Below, piece after piece: positions 7,017-13,702 of a DNA stretch of 64,000 nucleotides (the first letter of the stretch is position 1; every line of letters begins with the position of its first letter). The notes beneath the pieces were generated by a model. That model was not told the origin of the DNA, did no database searches, and was given only the letters and a program-made list of their open reading frames with translations. The translations under genes and the position numbers were made by a program. The stretch comes from Mycolicibacterium frederiksbergense (GTDB lineage: Bacteria > Actinomycetota > Actinomycetes > Mycobacteriales > Mycobacteriaceae), in assembly GCF_012223425.1 (NCBI RefSeq), contig NZ_CP038799.1, positions 3,642,249-3,706,248 on the forward strand, read 5' to 3'.

Positions 7017-7295
7017 TCACAGCCGCACCGCCGTGAATGCCGATTCGACTGTTTGGAACTCTTGTCTGCAGAATCGGCATTCGACCCCGCCAGTCTCCGC
7101 GATCGACGACTGCGCTGTATCGAGGAAATTCAGCTTGTAGTGCTGACCGCACACGAGGTAGTCCTTGCAACCATGCAGGTGGACAACCCAGTTCGCGGTT
7201 CTCTTGCACTGGGTTTTCATCCCCATTTCGCACCGAACCTGCTCGCCCCACCCTGCAAGAGCTTCCTGGAACGCCGTGTCGATGTTTGCGGTCAT
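7017..7295 (-). CDS. Small cysteine-rich protein (zinc-binding-like)
   Basis: 92 residues from ATG 7295, whose A overlaps the upstream stop (ATGA). Six cysteines and several histidines are arranged as CEMG, CKRT, HGCK, VCGQH and CRFC, which suggests a structural zinc site. No named family is recognised. Position inside the early operon directly before prim-pol suggests a replication or regulatory accessory role, but that is an inference. Confidence 0.65.
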   Translation of the reverse strand: MTANIDTAFQEALAGWGEQVRCEMGMKTQCKRTANWVVHLHGCKDYLVCGQHYKLNFLDTAQSSIAETGGVECRFCRQEFQTVESAFTAVRL

Positions 7296-7648
7296 CGTTC
7301 GAGCCCCTGCTTGATGTCCGCTGCACGAACCAGCGCAGCCGCCAACGATCGGGCCGCATCTGCGGACAGACGAAGAGTCTTGTCGGTCCACTCGTCGCCG
7401 ACGCGGGTCTCGGTGGTGAGTTCGATGCCGTCGTACTGATCGGCGTCCGGAGCGGACTCGCCCGACGTCATCGCCGACGGGTGCGCCTGACCGGTGACGT
7501 AGACCCACAGGCTCGACTTCTGCTCACCAGGAGCCGGCGCGAGATCCACACCATGCACCTGCTTGAGGCAGTAAGGGTAGTTGTCGTCGTGGGTCTCGTT
7601 AGTTTCCCGGTGGCCACACCACACGGCGTGGAAGTTACTGCCGCTCAT
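7292..7648 (-). CDS. Hypothetical early element protein
   Basis: 118 residues from ATG 7648, coupled by ATGA overlaps on both sides. The N-terminus has a small Cys/His pattern (WCGHRET, YCLKQVHG). The middle is beta-like (SLWVYVTGQ), and the C-terminus is a helix (LSADAARSLAAALVRAADI). No family is recognised. The genes at 7017, 7292 and 7645 form an unbroken overlapping run, so they are one operon. Confidence 0.65.
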   Translation of the reverse strand: MSGSNFHAVWCGHRETNETHDDNYPYCLKQVHGVDLAPAPGEQKSSLWVYVTGQAHPSAMTSGESAPDADQYDGIELTTETRVGDEWTDKTLRLSADAARSLAAALVRAADIKQGLER

Positions 7649-7872
7649 CGGGTCACCGCCTTGGCATCGGCTTCCAGGGCGTCGGTGGCCTTGTCGAGCA
7701 CCACCGCTGCGTTGCGCAAGTTCCACAAGGCGTTCACGATGTCCACGAGCGCGAACATCGGCACATCCTCGGGCAGATCGCGGATGACGGCGTTGACGTC
7801 GGCGCGGACCAGATCGATGCGGTTGACAGCATCATCGAGTCGCTGCGCCGCGGTCTGAATCTGTGGTTTCAT
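7645..7872 (-). CDS. Small helical hypothetical protein
   Basis: 75 residues from ATG 7872, with AAGGAG about 12 nt upstream. The product is almost entirely helical (AAQRLDDAVNRIDLVRADVN, then ALWNLRNAAVVLDKATDALE). It overlaps the next gene by ATGA. The much longer frame reaching 8382 is rejected because its extra part is low-quality arginine/proline sequence antisense to the regulator region. Function unknown. Confidence 0.6.
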   Translation of the reverse strand: MKPQIQTAAQRLDDAVNRIDLVRADVNAVIRDLPEDVPMFALVDIVNALWNLRNAAVVLDKATDALEADAKAVTR

Positions 7873-7886
7873 TGTTCTAGATCTCC

Positions 7887-8063
7887 TTATCGGTTGTGGT
7901 GACTGGATGGGATGGTCTGAGCGGTCCCCGCCAGGTGTTGGCGCACCTGGAGTTCGGGGGCCGTTCTGCATTCCGCCGGTTCGTCCCCGGCAGGTTCGTG
8001 ATCGACCAGGTTGTGGTCGTCGAGCTGGTCCCGGTCGAGTTGGTCGACGTGGGGGTGAGACAT
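7887..8063 (-). CDS. Very small hypothetical protein, coupled to the excisionase-like gene
   Basis: 58 residues whose ATG (8061-8063) overlaps the stop of the upstream HTH gene as TGATG. The sequence is rich in Asp, His and Gln (HVDQLDRDQLDDHNLVDHEP) and has no recognisable domain. The coupling and its place within the operon support it as a gene, but the composition is unusual, so confidence is moderate. Confidence 0.45.
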   Translation of the reverse strand: MSHPHVDQLDRDQLDDHNLVDHEPAGDEPAECRTAPELQVRQHLAGTAQTIPSSHHNR

Positions 8064-8278
8064 CAGGCGGCGTCCCCGCCGGCCTGCTGAGCGTTCTCCC
8101 AGACGATGCACTCAGACAGCCGGTACCTGGTGTGGCGGCCGAACTTTCGGTACGGCGGACCTTTTCGCTGACAGGCCCACTGAGCCAAAGTCTTCTCTGG
8201 TATCTGCAGCCGTTCAGCGACCTCCGCGCGAGTGAGCCAAGGGTCGGTTGGTTGTTCGAGCGAGAGCGGTAGCGCCAT
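8063..8278 (-). CDS. Excisionase-like helix-turn-helix protein
   Basis: 71 residues from ATG 8278, chosen because AGGAGGAGCG lies immediately upstream (8281-8290). The core is a MerR/HTH_17-type winged helix (LTRAEVAERLQIPEKTLAQW, then GPPYRKFGRHTRYRLSECIV), typical of recombination directionality factors and early regulators in actinobacterial elements. It is the first gene of the leftward early operon and is divergent from the XRE regulator. Probable jobs are DNA bending during excision and/or control of the early promoter. Confidence 0.8.
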   Translation of the reverse strand: MALPLSLEQPTDPWLTRAEVAERLQIPEKTLAQWACQRKGPPYRKFGRHTRYRLSECIVWENAQQAGGDAA

Positions 8279-8414
8279 CGCGCTCCTCCTAATTCTGCGT
8301 GCTGTTCCGCAATTCTCATTGCTTCCGGTCCACTCCTGCGTACCTGAACGAAGCATATACCCATTCCCGTCCCCTTCCGCAATAGGCGAGCCGAAATGGC
8401 CTAGACTGCGTGTC
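8279..8414. promoter_or_regulatory. Divergent control region between early operon and XRE regulator
   Basis: This 136-bp gap separates the leftward early operon from the rightward regulator/integrase pair. It holds a direct repeat TTCCGCAAT at 8305-8313 and 8375-8383, and an inverted repeat GCAAT-TCTC-ATTGC at 8309-8322. TAGACT (8402-8407) is a good -10 for the regulator and stands 7 nt before its ATG, implying a leaderless transcript. The layout is that of a lysogeny switch with operators between two opposed promoters. Confidence 0.6.
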
Positions 8415-9011
8415 ATGCCGCAAAGCAGGGATAGGCCACACGACTGGAGCGAGCCCCCGAAGAACTGGGCGGAGGAGCAGGCACGCCGGACAGCTCTGGA
8501 GATCCGGAGACTTCGGGGAAAGCGGTCAGCTCAGTGGCTTGCAGACAAGACCGGAGAGCTCGGAAGTCCGGTTACGAGAGCCGTGATCTCTGATCTGGAA
8601 CTTGGCCGCCGAAGGTATGTCACGACCGCTGAGTTAGTCGTTCTGGCCGCAGCCCTCGACACTACGCCAACCACCTTGTTGTATCCGCCGCCATACGACG
8701 AGGTGATCGAACTATTGCCCGACGTTATGGAAGCGAAAATCAATGTAGTGGAGTGGTTTTGTTCAGATCTGGACGCCATGCAGTACCACCCTGGCAGGGG
8801 AATTGGCAAGTCGATCGAGGACTTTCACAACCATACGATGCCGCTCTATTCGGCTCGCGGGATAGCAAAACTAGAGCAGGCGCAGCGCAGCTTGCTGCAG
8901 TCGCTCGCTAAAGAGGATGACCCGGATTCCGCACTCGCTCAGAGTATTCGGCGGGAGCTTGAGTACATCGACAAGCGTCTCATAGAGTATCGGGAAGAAG
9001 ATGGCGGGTAG
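8415..9011 (+). CDS. XRE-family regulator (probable element repressor)
   Basis: 198 residues from ATG 8415, 7 nt after a TAGACT hexamer. An N-terminal helix-turn-helix (residues ~23-90) includes SAQWLADKTGELGSPVTRAV and ISDLELGRRRYVTTAELVVL. The C-terminal part (KSIEDFHNHTMPLYSARGIA, then a helical hairpin) is unassigned. It overlaps the integrase start by 11 bp, so the two are expressed together. By position it is the likely master repressor of the divergent early operon. Confidence 0.82.
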   Translation: MPQSRDRPHDWSEPPKNWAEEQARRTALEIRRLRGKRSAQWLADKTGELGSPVTRAVISDLELGRRRYVTTAELVVLAAALDTTPTTLLYPPPYDEVIELLPDVMEAKINVVEWFCSDLDAMQYHPGRGIGKSIEDFHNHTMPLYSARGIAKLEQAQRSLLQSLAKEDDPDSALAQSIRRELEYIDKRLIEYREEDGG

Positions 9012-10161
9012 GCCGCCGCTGCGTATCGGGCAGCACGGAAAGATCACCCGTACCCAACTCGGGGGTGGGGTTTGGTTGGCGCGCTGCAGGTTTCGTGACA
9101 CGGACGGTGTGACGCGCATCGTGGAGCGTCGGGGGCCGGCTGAGGATCAATACGGCAAGCTCGCCGAGGATGCGCTCATTGAGACGCTTGCGCAGCGTCG
9201 GCCCGTGGGTGGCGGTGAGGTCACTCTCGACACCAAGATCATGGCGCTCGTCGATCGCCATATCGACCGGCTTGAAGAGGATGGCCGCGCCGTTCGGACC
9301 ATTGATACCTACCGGTATGCCTCGAAACTGCTCTCCAAGGTGATGGGCGGTGTGCGGGTCGGGGAGGCGACACCTGCGCGGCTCGACGCAGCGATCCGGT
9401 CGATGCGCACGGCGCACGGTGATGTGTTGGCGGTGCAGTCCAAGACGCTGTTGATGGGCGGCATGCGCCTGGCGGTGATGGCCAACGTGCTTGCCTCCAA
9501 TCCTGTGCGCGACGTCAGCCCACACCGATCCAAGGCCAGGCCGAAGGGCGCCACGGCACTCACGGCCGACGAGTTGCGTGACCTGTTCGGGAAGCTGCGA
9601 GCGTCGAAGGCGTGCCAGCGCCATGACCTGGTGGACCCAATCACCCTGTTCGCCGCCACGGGGCTGCGGATCTCCGAATTGCTCGGGCTGCAGTGGTCTG
9701 ACTACGACGACGAGACGTTCACGCTCAAAGTGACCGGGAAGGTGATCCGCGCCGCGGGCAAGGGGCTGATGCGCATCGACGAGACCAAGACGGCCGCCGG
9801 CCGCCGCACGGTCCCGCTGCCCAGCTTCGCCACGGCGGTGCTGGCCGCGCGCCGTGAGGTGGCGTTTCTGGGGGAGCAGGTGATGATTTTCCCGTCAGGA
9901 GCCGGCACTTATCGTGACCCCGACAACTTCCGGGCCAGGTGGGCGGAGGTGCGAGACGACCTCGGAGTGCCGGGCGTGACGACCCACAGCTTCCGCAAGA
10001 CGGTGGCCACGCTCATCGACGATGAAGGGCTGTCCGCGCGCATCGGCGCTGATCACCTGGGGCATACCCGGATCTCAATGACTCAGGACAAGTACATGGC
10101 CCGGGGGAGGGTGCACACCGCAGTGGCGGACCTGCTGGAGCGCACCATAAGCGATGAATAA
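9001..10161 (+). CDS. int: Tyrosine recombinase integrase
   Basis: 386 residues. An N-terminal arm-binding region and a core-binding domain (about 75-175) precede the catalytic domain. Catalytic residues visible are Arg223 (TGLRISELLGL), Lys263 (ETKTAAGRRTVPL), His329 and Arg332 (THSFRKT), His355 (DHLGH) and the nucleophile Tyr365 (TQDKYM). The gene ends 46 bp from attR, and its last codons lie inside the right arm-type repeats. It should catalyse integration into and, with the HTH protein at 8063, excision from the tRNA-Arg 3' end. Confidence 0.95.
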   Translation: MAGRPPLRIGQHGKITRTQLGGGVWLARCRFRDTDGVTRIVERRGPAEDQYGKLAEDALIETLAQRRPVGGGEVTLDTKIMALVDRHIDRLEEDGRAVRTIDTYRYASKLLSKVMGGVRVGEATPARLDAAIRSMRTAHGDVLAVQSKTLLMGGMRLAVMANVLASNPVRDVSPHRSKARPKGATALTADELRDLFGKLRASKACQRHDLVDPITLFAATGLRISELLGLQWSDYDDETFTLKVTGKVIRAAGKGLMRIDETKTAAGRRTVPLPSFATAVLAARREVAFLGEQVMIFPSGAGTYRDPDNFRARWAEVRDDLGVPGVTTHSFRKTVATLIDDEGLSARIGADHLGHTRISMTQDKYMARGRVHTAVADLLERTISDE

Positions 10162-10169
10162 ACGATGGA
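10147..10169 (+). repeat. Right arm-type integrase site candidate
   Basis: ATAAGCGATG (10147-10156) and ATAAACGATG (10158-10167) are direct repeats matching those at 1045-1065. They include the integrase stop codon at 10159-10161. CGATGAATAAACGATGGA (10152-10169) has one mismatch to 1050-1067. The same spacing at both ends points to paired arm sites used in building the integration complex. Confidence 0.6.
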
Positions 10170-10206
10170 ACACGGTAGGTAGTGCCGCTAAGCACCACCT
10201 CTGACC

Positions 10207-10244
10207 GTGCCCCCGGCATGATTCGAACATGCGACACCGGCTTT
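10207..10244. repeat. attR: 38-bp core repeat within tRNA-Arg
   Basis: Identical to 893-930. Here the repeat is the 3' part of an intact tRNA gene, so the host keeps a functional tRNA after insertion. Identity is lost at 10206 on one side and 10245 on the other. Confidence 0.9.
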
Positions 10245-10280
10245 AGGAGAGCCGTGCTCTATCCCCTGAGCTACGGGGGC
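10208..10280 (-). tRNA. tRNA-Arg (anticodon CCT)
   Basis: 73 nt read on the minus strand. The acceptor stem is GCCCCCG paired with CGGGGGC, with discriminator A. The D arm is GCTC/GAGC, the anticodon stem CGGCT/AGCCG with loop CTCCTAA (anticodon CCT, reading AGG), and the T arm GCATG-TTCGAAT-CATGC. No CCA is encoded. It is the integration target of the adjacent element. Confidence 0.97.
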
Positions 10281-10309
10281 CGGGGACCTGCGCCGAGAAC
10301 TTTAGTGGA

Positions 10310-10921
10310 TCATCGGGGATTCTCGGTAAGCGGCGTGACGGCGCCGCTGGACCCGGCCCGCTCACGCCAGGCGCGTTCCCACTGCCGCGTCATCGCGGGA
10401 TAGACGATCAGATGCCGGAACGGCGCGATCGCGGCCAGGTACGCCCGCCCCAACAGGCCGTTCGGCCGCACCAGGACCGCCATCCGCAGCTGATAGTCGC
10501 CGTCGCGGGTGCGCACCCATCCCAGGTGGGCGATACCGTGCACCGTTCGGTTGATCACTTCCATCGCCACCTCGTCGCGGGTTTGGTAGAGCAAGGTGAA
10601 CGGCAGCCCCGGCACCGAGGTGGCGGTATCGGTCCGGCGGAGGTCGTCGGGGAGGCGTTCGGCCAACGACGGCACCGCCGCCGGCGATGAATCCCAGCCG
10701 AAGAGTTCCCCGAGCTTCCAGCGCACCGCGAACAGCAACCGGGTCAGGCTCGGGCCGCTGTCGTGCGTCGCCGAGGCCTGGATGGCCGAGAGCATGGTCG
10801 CGAGGTCGTGCGGACCAGCTCCGGGTGTGCGGTAGGCCCACACGTCCAGCACCGCGAAGTCCGGGGCGACCCGGTGGATGCGCCAGGGCCGCTGAGTGTG
10901 CGCGGCAATCGGAAGCCTCAT
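10310..10921 (-). CDS. DUF2867 domain-containing protein
   Basis: 203 residues, matching the length and pattern of DUF2867 proteins (VWAYRTPGAGPHDLATMLSA near the N-terminus; LGWVRTRDGDYQLRMAVLVR and an aromatic LIVYPAMTRQWERAW at the end). The biochemical role of the family is not established. Its ATG overlaps the stop of an upstream membrane-protein gene (ATGA), so the two form an operon. It lies just outside the integrated element and is ordinary chromosome. Confidence 0.75.
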   Translation of the reverse strand: MRLPIAAHTQRPWRIHRVAPDFAVLDVWAYRTPGAGPHDLATMLSAIQASATHDSGPSLTRLLFAVRWKLGELFGWDSSPAAVPSLAERLPDDLRRTDTATSVPGLPFTLLYQTRDEVAMEVINRTVHGIAHLGWVRTRDGDYQLRMAVLVRPNGLLGRAYLAAIAPFRHLIVYPAMTRQWERAWRERAGSSGAVTPLTENPR

Positions 10922-11340
10922 CGCCGCGCCTCCTGCTTGTCAGTCGCGCCGGCTCGCAGCGAGAGCGCGAAGGCGGCGCAGGCCAGGGTGAACAGGATGA
11001 TCGGTGGGGGCGGGTCGAGCCAGATGCTCATCGTCAGCGACAGCGCCGACATGGATAGCGCCAGTACGGCAATGGGTCGGATGTCGCGGGCATGGGTTGC
11101 CAACTGCAACAGCAGGATCCCCACGCACACCAGCGCGATTCCCATGGCCAGGCTGAAACTCATCATCAGCTGGTAGTAGGTCCGCTGGGTCCCCATCAGA
11201 TCCAATGCGTGGGCGCGCATCTGGGCGTCGATCGCGGGATCGCCACCGGCAGCACGCAGCGAGATGTCACCGAGCAGATGTCCCGCACCGGTGACGGTCC
11301 AGCACCACGCGCCCACCCGGAACCATGTGAGATCAGTCAT
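10918..11340 (-). CDS. Four-helix membrane protein (LIC_13387-like)
   Basis: 140 residues from ATG 11340. Four hydrophobic segments are visible: FRVGAWCWTVTGAGHLLGD, then QLMMSFSLAMGIALVCVGIL, then IAVLALSMSALSLTMSIW, then IILFTLACAAFALSL. Small integral membrane proteins of this shape are common in actinobacteria and have no known role. It is coupled to the downstream DUF2867 gene. A longer frame to 11400 adds an unconvincing polar leader. Confidence 0.65.
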   Translation of the reverse strand: MTDLTWFRVGAWCWTVTGAGHLLGDISLRAAGGDPAIDAQMRAHALDLMGTQRTYYQLMMSFSLAMGIALVCVGILLLQLATHARDIRPIAVLALSMSALSLTMSIWLDPPPPIILFTLACAAFALSLRAGATDKQEARR

Positions 11341-11396
11341 CTCTCGACTATCGGCAGCCCGCCGCCCGGGCACATCGTCCGCAGGTCTCGACGCTC

Positions 11397-12062
11397 TCAT
11401 CCTGAAGGATGAGCCAGCCCCGATTCGTAGGCCAGCACCACCGCCTGTACCCGGTCGCGCAGGCCCAGTTTCGCGAGCACATGACCGACGTGGGTCTTGA
11501 TGGTCGCCTCGGAAAGGTGCAGTTTGTCCGCGATCTCCCGATTACTTGCGCCGGTGGCGATTTCGAGCAGGATGTCCAGTTCCCGGGGAGTCAGCGCGCG
11601 ACGCACCGCGTCGCCCCTGCCGGTGTCGACGGTCGGTGCGTGAGCGACATGTTCGATGAGTCTGCGGGTGGTCGATGGTGCCACCACGCTGTGCCCTGCG
11701 TGCACGGTGCGGATCGCCTCGACGACATCCTCGCTGCGGGCGTCCTTCAGCAGAAACCCGCTCGCCCCGGCTCGCAGCGCTGGGAAGGCGTACTCGTCGA
11801 GATCGAAGGTGGTCAGGGCGATCACCCGGCACTCGGGCCACTCTGCGGTGATCGCCGCGGTCGCCTGAATGCCGTCCAGTCTGGGCATCCGAAGGTCCAT
11901 CAGCACCACGTCCACCCTGCGCGACCGCACCAGGTTCAGCGCCTCGTGGCCATCGGCGGCGTCCCCGACCCACTCGAGATCGGGTTGGCTGTCAACCATC
12001 ATCCGCAACGCCGACCGCATCAGTTCCTGGTCGTCGACGATGGCTACCCGGATGGCCGTCAT
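11397..12062 (-). CDS. NarL/FixJ-type response regulator
   Basis: 221 residues from ATG 12062, which overlaps the kinase stop (ATGA). The receiver domain has the acidic pair DD at 10-11, phospho-acceptor Asp56 in VVLMDLRMP, Thr in IALTTFD and Lys in FLLKDAR. The C-terminal LuxR-type helix-turn-helix (LTPRELDILLEIATGASNRE, then LSEATIKTHVGHVLAKLGL) binds DNA. It works with the upstream DesK-like kinase. The target genes are not evident from the neighbourhood. Confidence 0.93.
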   Translation of the reverse strand: MTAIRVAIVDDQELMRSALRMMVDSQPDLEWVGDAADGHEALNLVRSRRVDVVLMDLRMPRLDGIQATAAITAEWPECRVIALTTFDLDEYAFPALRAGASGFLLKDARSEDVVEAIRTVHAGHSVVAPSTTRRLIEHVAHAPTVDTGRGDAVRRALTPRELDILLEIATGASNREIADKLHLSEATIKTHVGHVLAKLGLRDRVQAVVLAYESGLAHPSG

Positions 12063-13228
12063 GGCGACACCTTCACACTGACCCGCCATCCGTCGTCGAC
12101 CGGCCCCGCCTGCAACGTCCCGCCGATGGCCTCGACACGCTCCCGCATGCCGGTGAGCCCGCGCCCGGGCTCGATGTCCGGGGACGCCGCGCCGGTGTTG
12201 CTCACCGTCACCACGAGTTCCCCGGCCGCAGAATCGATCCGAACGCGTGCGGCGGCTCCGGGGCCGCCATGGCGGGCCACGTTCGTCAACGCCTCCTGGA
12301 CCACCCGGTACACCGTCAGGCCCACCGCGGGCGTGGTCCGGACGCCGCCGCCGATGGCGAGGTCGGTCGGCACGCCGGCGGCCCGCATCCGTTCGGCAAG
12401 CGCGGGGAGATCGCTCAGCCCGGGCTGTGGATCGGTCGAGGTGCCCTCGTCGCGCAGCACGCCGAGCAGCCCGCGCATCTCGACGAGCGCCTCGCGACCC
12501 ACCTCGGCGATGGTCGTCAGAATCTCCGGCGCCCGCTCCGGTGAGTTCGGCACGACCAGACGGCCCGCCTCGGCGTGGCTGACCATCACCGCGACGGAAT
12601 GCGCCACCACGTCGTGCATTTCGCGGGCGATACGCCGTCGTTCGTCGGCGGCCACCCGCTCGGCGAGCTGCACCGACCAGGCGACCCGGGTGGCGCGGTA
12701 GCGTCCCAGTGCCCAGGCGGCGAGCGTGCCGCCGACCGCGGTGGTGCTCAGCAGCAGCCACCAGGCCCATTCGTTGATCGGCGTTCCGCTGAAACCCCAG
12801 AGCCGGACCACCGCCAGCACGCAGCCCACCAACCCCGCACCGAGGGCGATGTCGGGCCACGGTGTCTTGGTGTGTGCGCTGACGGCGTAGAGCAGCGGGA
12901 AGAAACACAGACTGCTGGGCAACAGGATTGGCCCGTAGTCGGTGGTGTCTACGACGGCCGTGGCGGCGGGGAGATCGGGTGCCACGACCAGGACCAGGCA
13001 GGCGAGGCTGCCGGCGGCGAACGACGGCAGCGGCCAGCGTCGCGCGGTCGCCACACCGAGATGCAGCGTGATCAGGGCGCCTGCCAGGGCCGCCCGCCAG
13101 GCCGGTGCCGGGCCGTCATCGCGGACCGCCGACACGCCTGCGGGCAGCAGCACCAGCGCCAAGACGGCAGCGAACACCAGCTGTCCGGCCTGGCCGAACC
13201 GGCGCGGCTCGGTGACGCGGATCGACAC
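12059..13228 (-). CDS. DesK/NarX-type sensor histidine kinase
   Basis: 389 residues from GTG 13228, which stands 6 nt after TAGGGT (minus strand), suggesting a leaderless transcript. Residues ~10-170 form several membrane helices. The HisKA_3 dimerisation box is ERRRIAREMHDVVAHSVAVM, with the phospho-accepting His in EMHD. The ATPase motifs are VVQEALTNVARHG (N box) and GRGLTGMRERVEAIGG (G box). It phosphorylates the coupled NarL-type regulator. Signal unknown; the membrane domain suggests a membrane or drug-like cue. Confidence 0.92.
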   Translation of the reverse strand: MSIRVTEPRRFGQAGQLVFAAVLALVLLPAGVSAVRDDGPAPAWRAALAGALITLHLGVATARRWPLPSFAAGSLACLVLVVAPDLPAATAVVDTTDYGPILLPSSLCFFPLLYAVSAHTKTPWPDIALGAGLVGCVLAVVRLWGFSGTPINEWAWWLLLSTTAVGGTLAAWALGRYRATRVAWSVQLAERVAADERRRIAREMHDVVAHSVAVMVSHAEAGRLVVPNSPERAPEILTTIAEVGREALVEMRGLLGVLRDEGTSTDPQPGLSDLPALAERMRAAGVPTDLAIGGGVRTTPAVGLTVYRVVQEALTNVARHGGPGAAARVRIDSAAGELVVTVSNTGAASPDIEPGRGLTGMRERVEAIGGTLQAGPVDDGWRVSVKVSP

Positions 13229-13252
13229 GCCGTCACCCTACCCAGACACGAC

Positions 13253-13284
13253 TTGGGGGACAGCCCTTCCGGACTGTCCCCCAA
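13253..13284. terminator. Strong hairpin terminator
   Basis: TTGGGGGACAG (13253-13263) and CTGTCCCCCAA (13274-13284) are perfect 11-bp complements around a 10-nt loop. The hairpin lies 14 bp past the stop of the minus-strand csbD-like gene and before the start of the kinase gene, so it most likely ends csbD transcription. Confidence 0.75.
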
Positions 13285-13297
13285 TCAGCAGGTGTTG

Positions 13298-13534
13298 CTA
13301 GTCCTGCTCGGCCTTCTGGCGGGCCTCGTTGGCCTCGGCGGCGCCGCGGGCGGCTTCCGCCTCGGCTTCCTTCTTGGCGACATCGCGCTGCGCGTCGGCC
13401 TTGTCCTGCTGGGCCTCGCCCTCGCGACGCAGGTTGTCATTGCCGGTCACGGCGCCGACCGCCTCTTTGGCCTTGCCCTTGACGCCTTCGACGACGCCCG
13501 AGATACCTTCGGCAGCACCATTGTTGTCAGCCAT
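13298..13534 (-). CDS. CsbD-family / microaggregate-binding-protein-1-like small protein
   Basis: 78 residues, very polar and Ala/Glu/Lys rich. A CsbD-like N-terminus (VEGVKGKAKEAVGAVTGNDN) is followed by a long charged helix (REGEAQQDKADAQRDVAKKE). Such proteins are abundant in mycobacteria and usually respond to stress. A TTGACA hexamer (minus strand, 13646-13651) lies about 110 bp upstream, but no convincing -10 was identified. A strong terminator follows the gene, so it is transcribed alone. Confidence 0.8.
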   Translation of the reverse strand: MADNNGAAEGISGVVEGVKGKAKEAVGAVTGNDNLRREGEAQQDKADAQRDVAKKEAEAEAARGAAEANEARQKAEQD

Positions 13535-13702
13535 ATTCAGCTCCTTTGTCGCTTCGTGGGTGGTGCGCTGCTACATGGGGCGCACCATGACCGTGCCTGT
13601 CGGCGGTCACTTCGTTTCCACCTACGGGGTTCCCTGGTGCCGAATTGTCAAACCCCCTCCCGCCAGTGGTCTGTGCCACCATCTGCGCGACGGTGAGACC
13701 GA

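Larger units (their letters stand above)
893..10244. mobile_element. Integrated phage-like element (satellite or phiRv-type prophage) in tRNA-Arg(CCT)
   Basis: A segment of about 9.3 kb is bounded by identical 38-bp repeats, the right one completing a tRNA-Arg gene. Inside are a tyrosine integrase next to attR, a divergent XRE/HTH regulatory pair, a run of small early genes, prim-pol and helicase-like replication proteins, and an HK97 prohead protease plus capsid gene. No portal, terminase, tail, holin or lysin gene is present. The set resembles phiRv1 and phiRv2 of M. tuberculosis (about 10 kb, with capsid, protease and integrase) and capsid-forming phage-inducible islands. Integration, replication and capsid production are visible; use of a helper phage is inferred from what is missing. 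Confidence 0.88.

Noticed and set aside
11397-12908. A 503-codon minus-strand frame running into the response regulator
   Set aside because: Only the last 221 codons are protein-like; the upstream part is an out-of-frame reading of the kinase gene.
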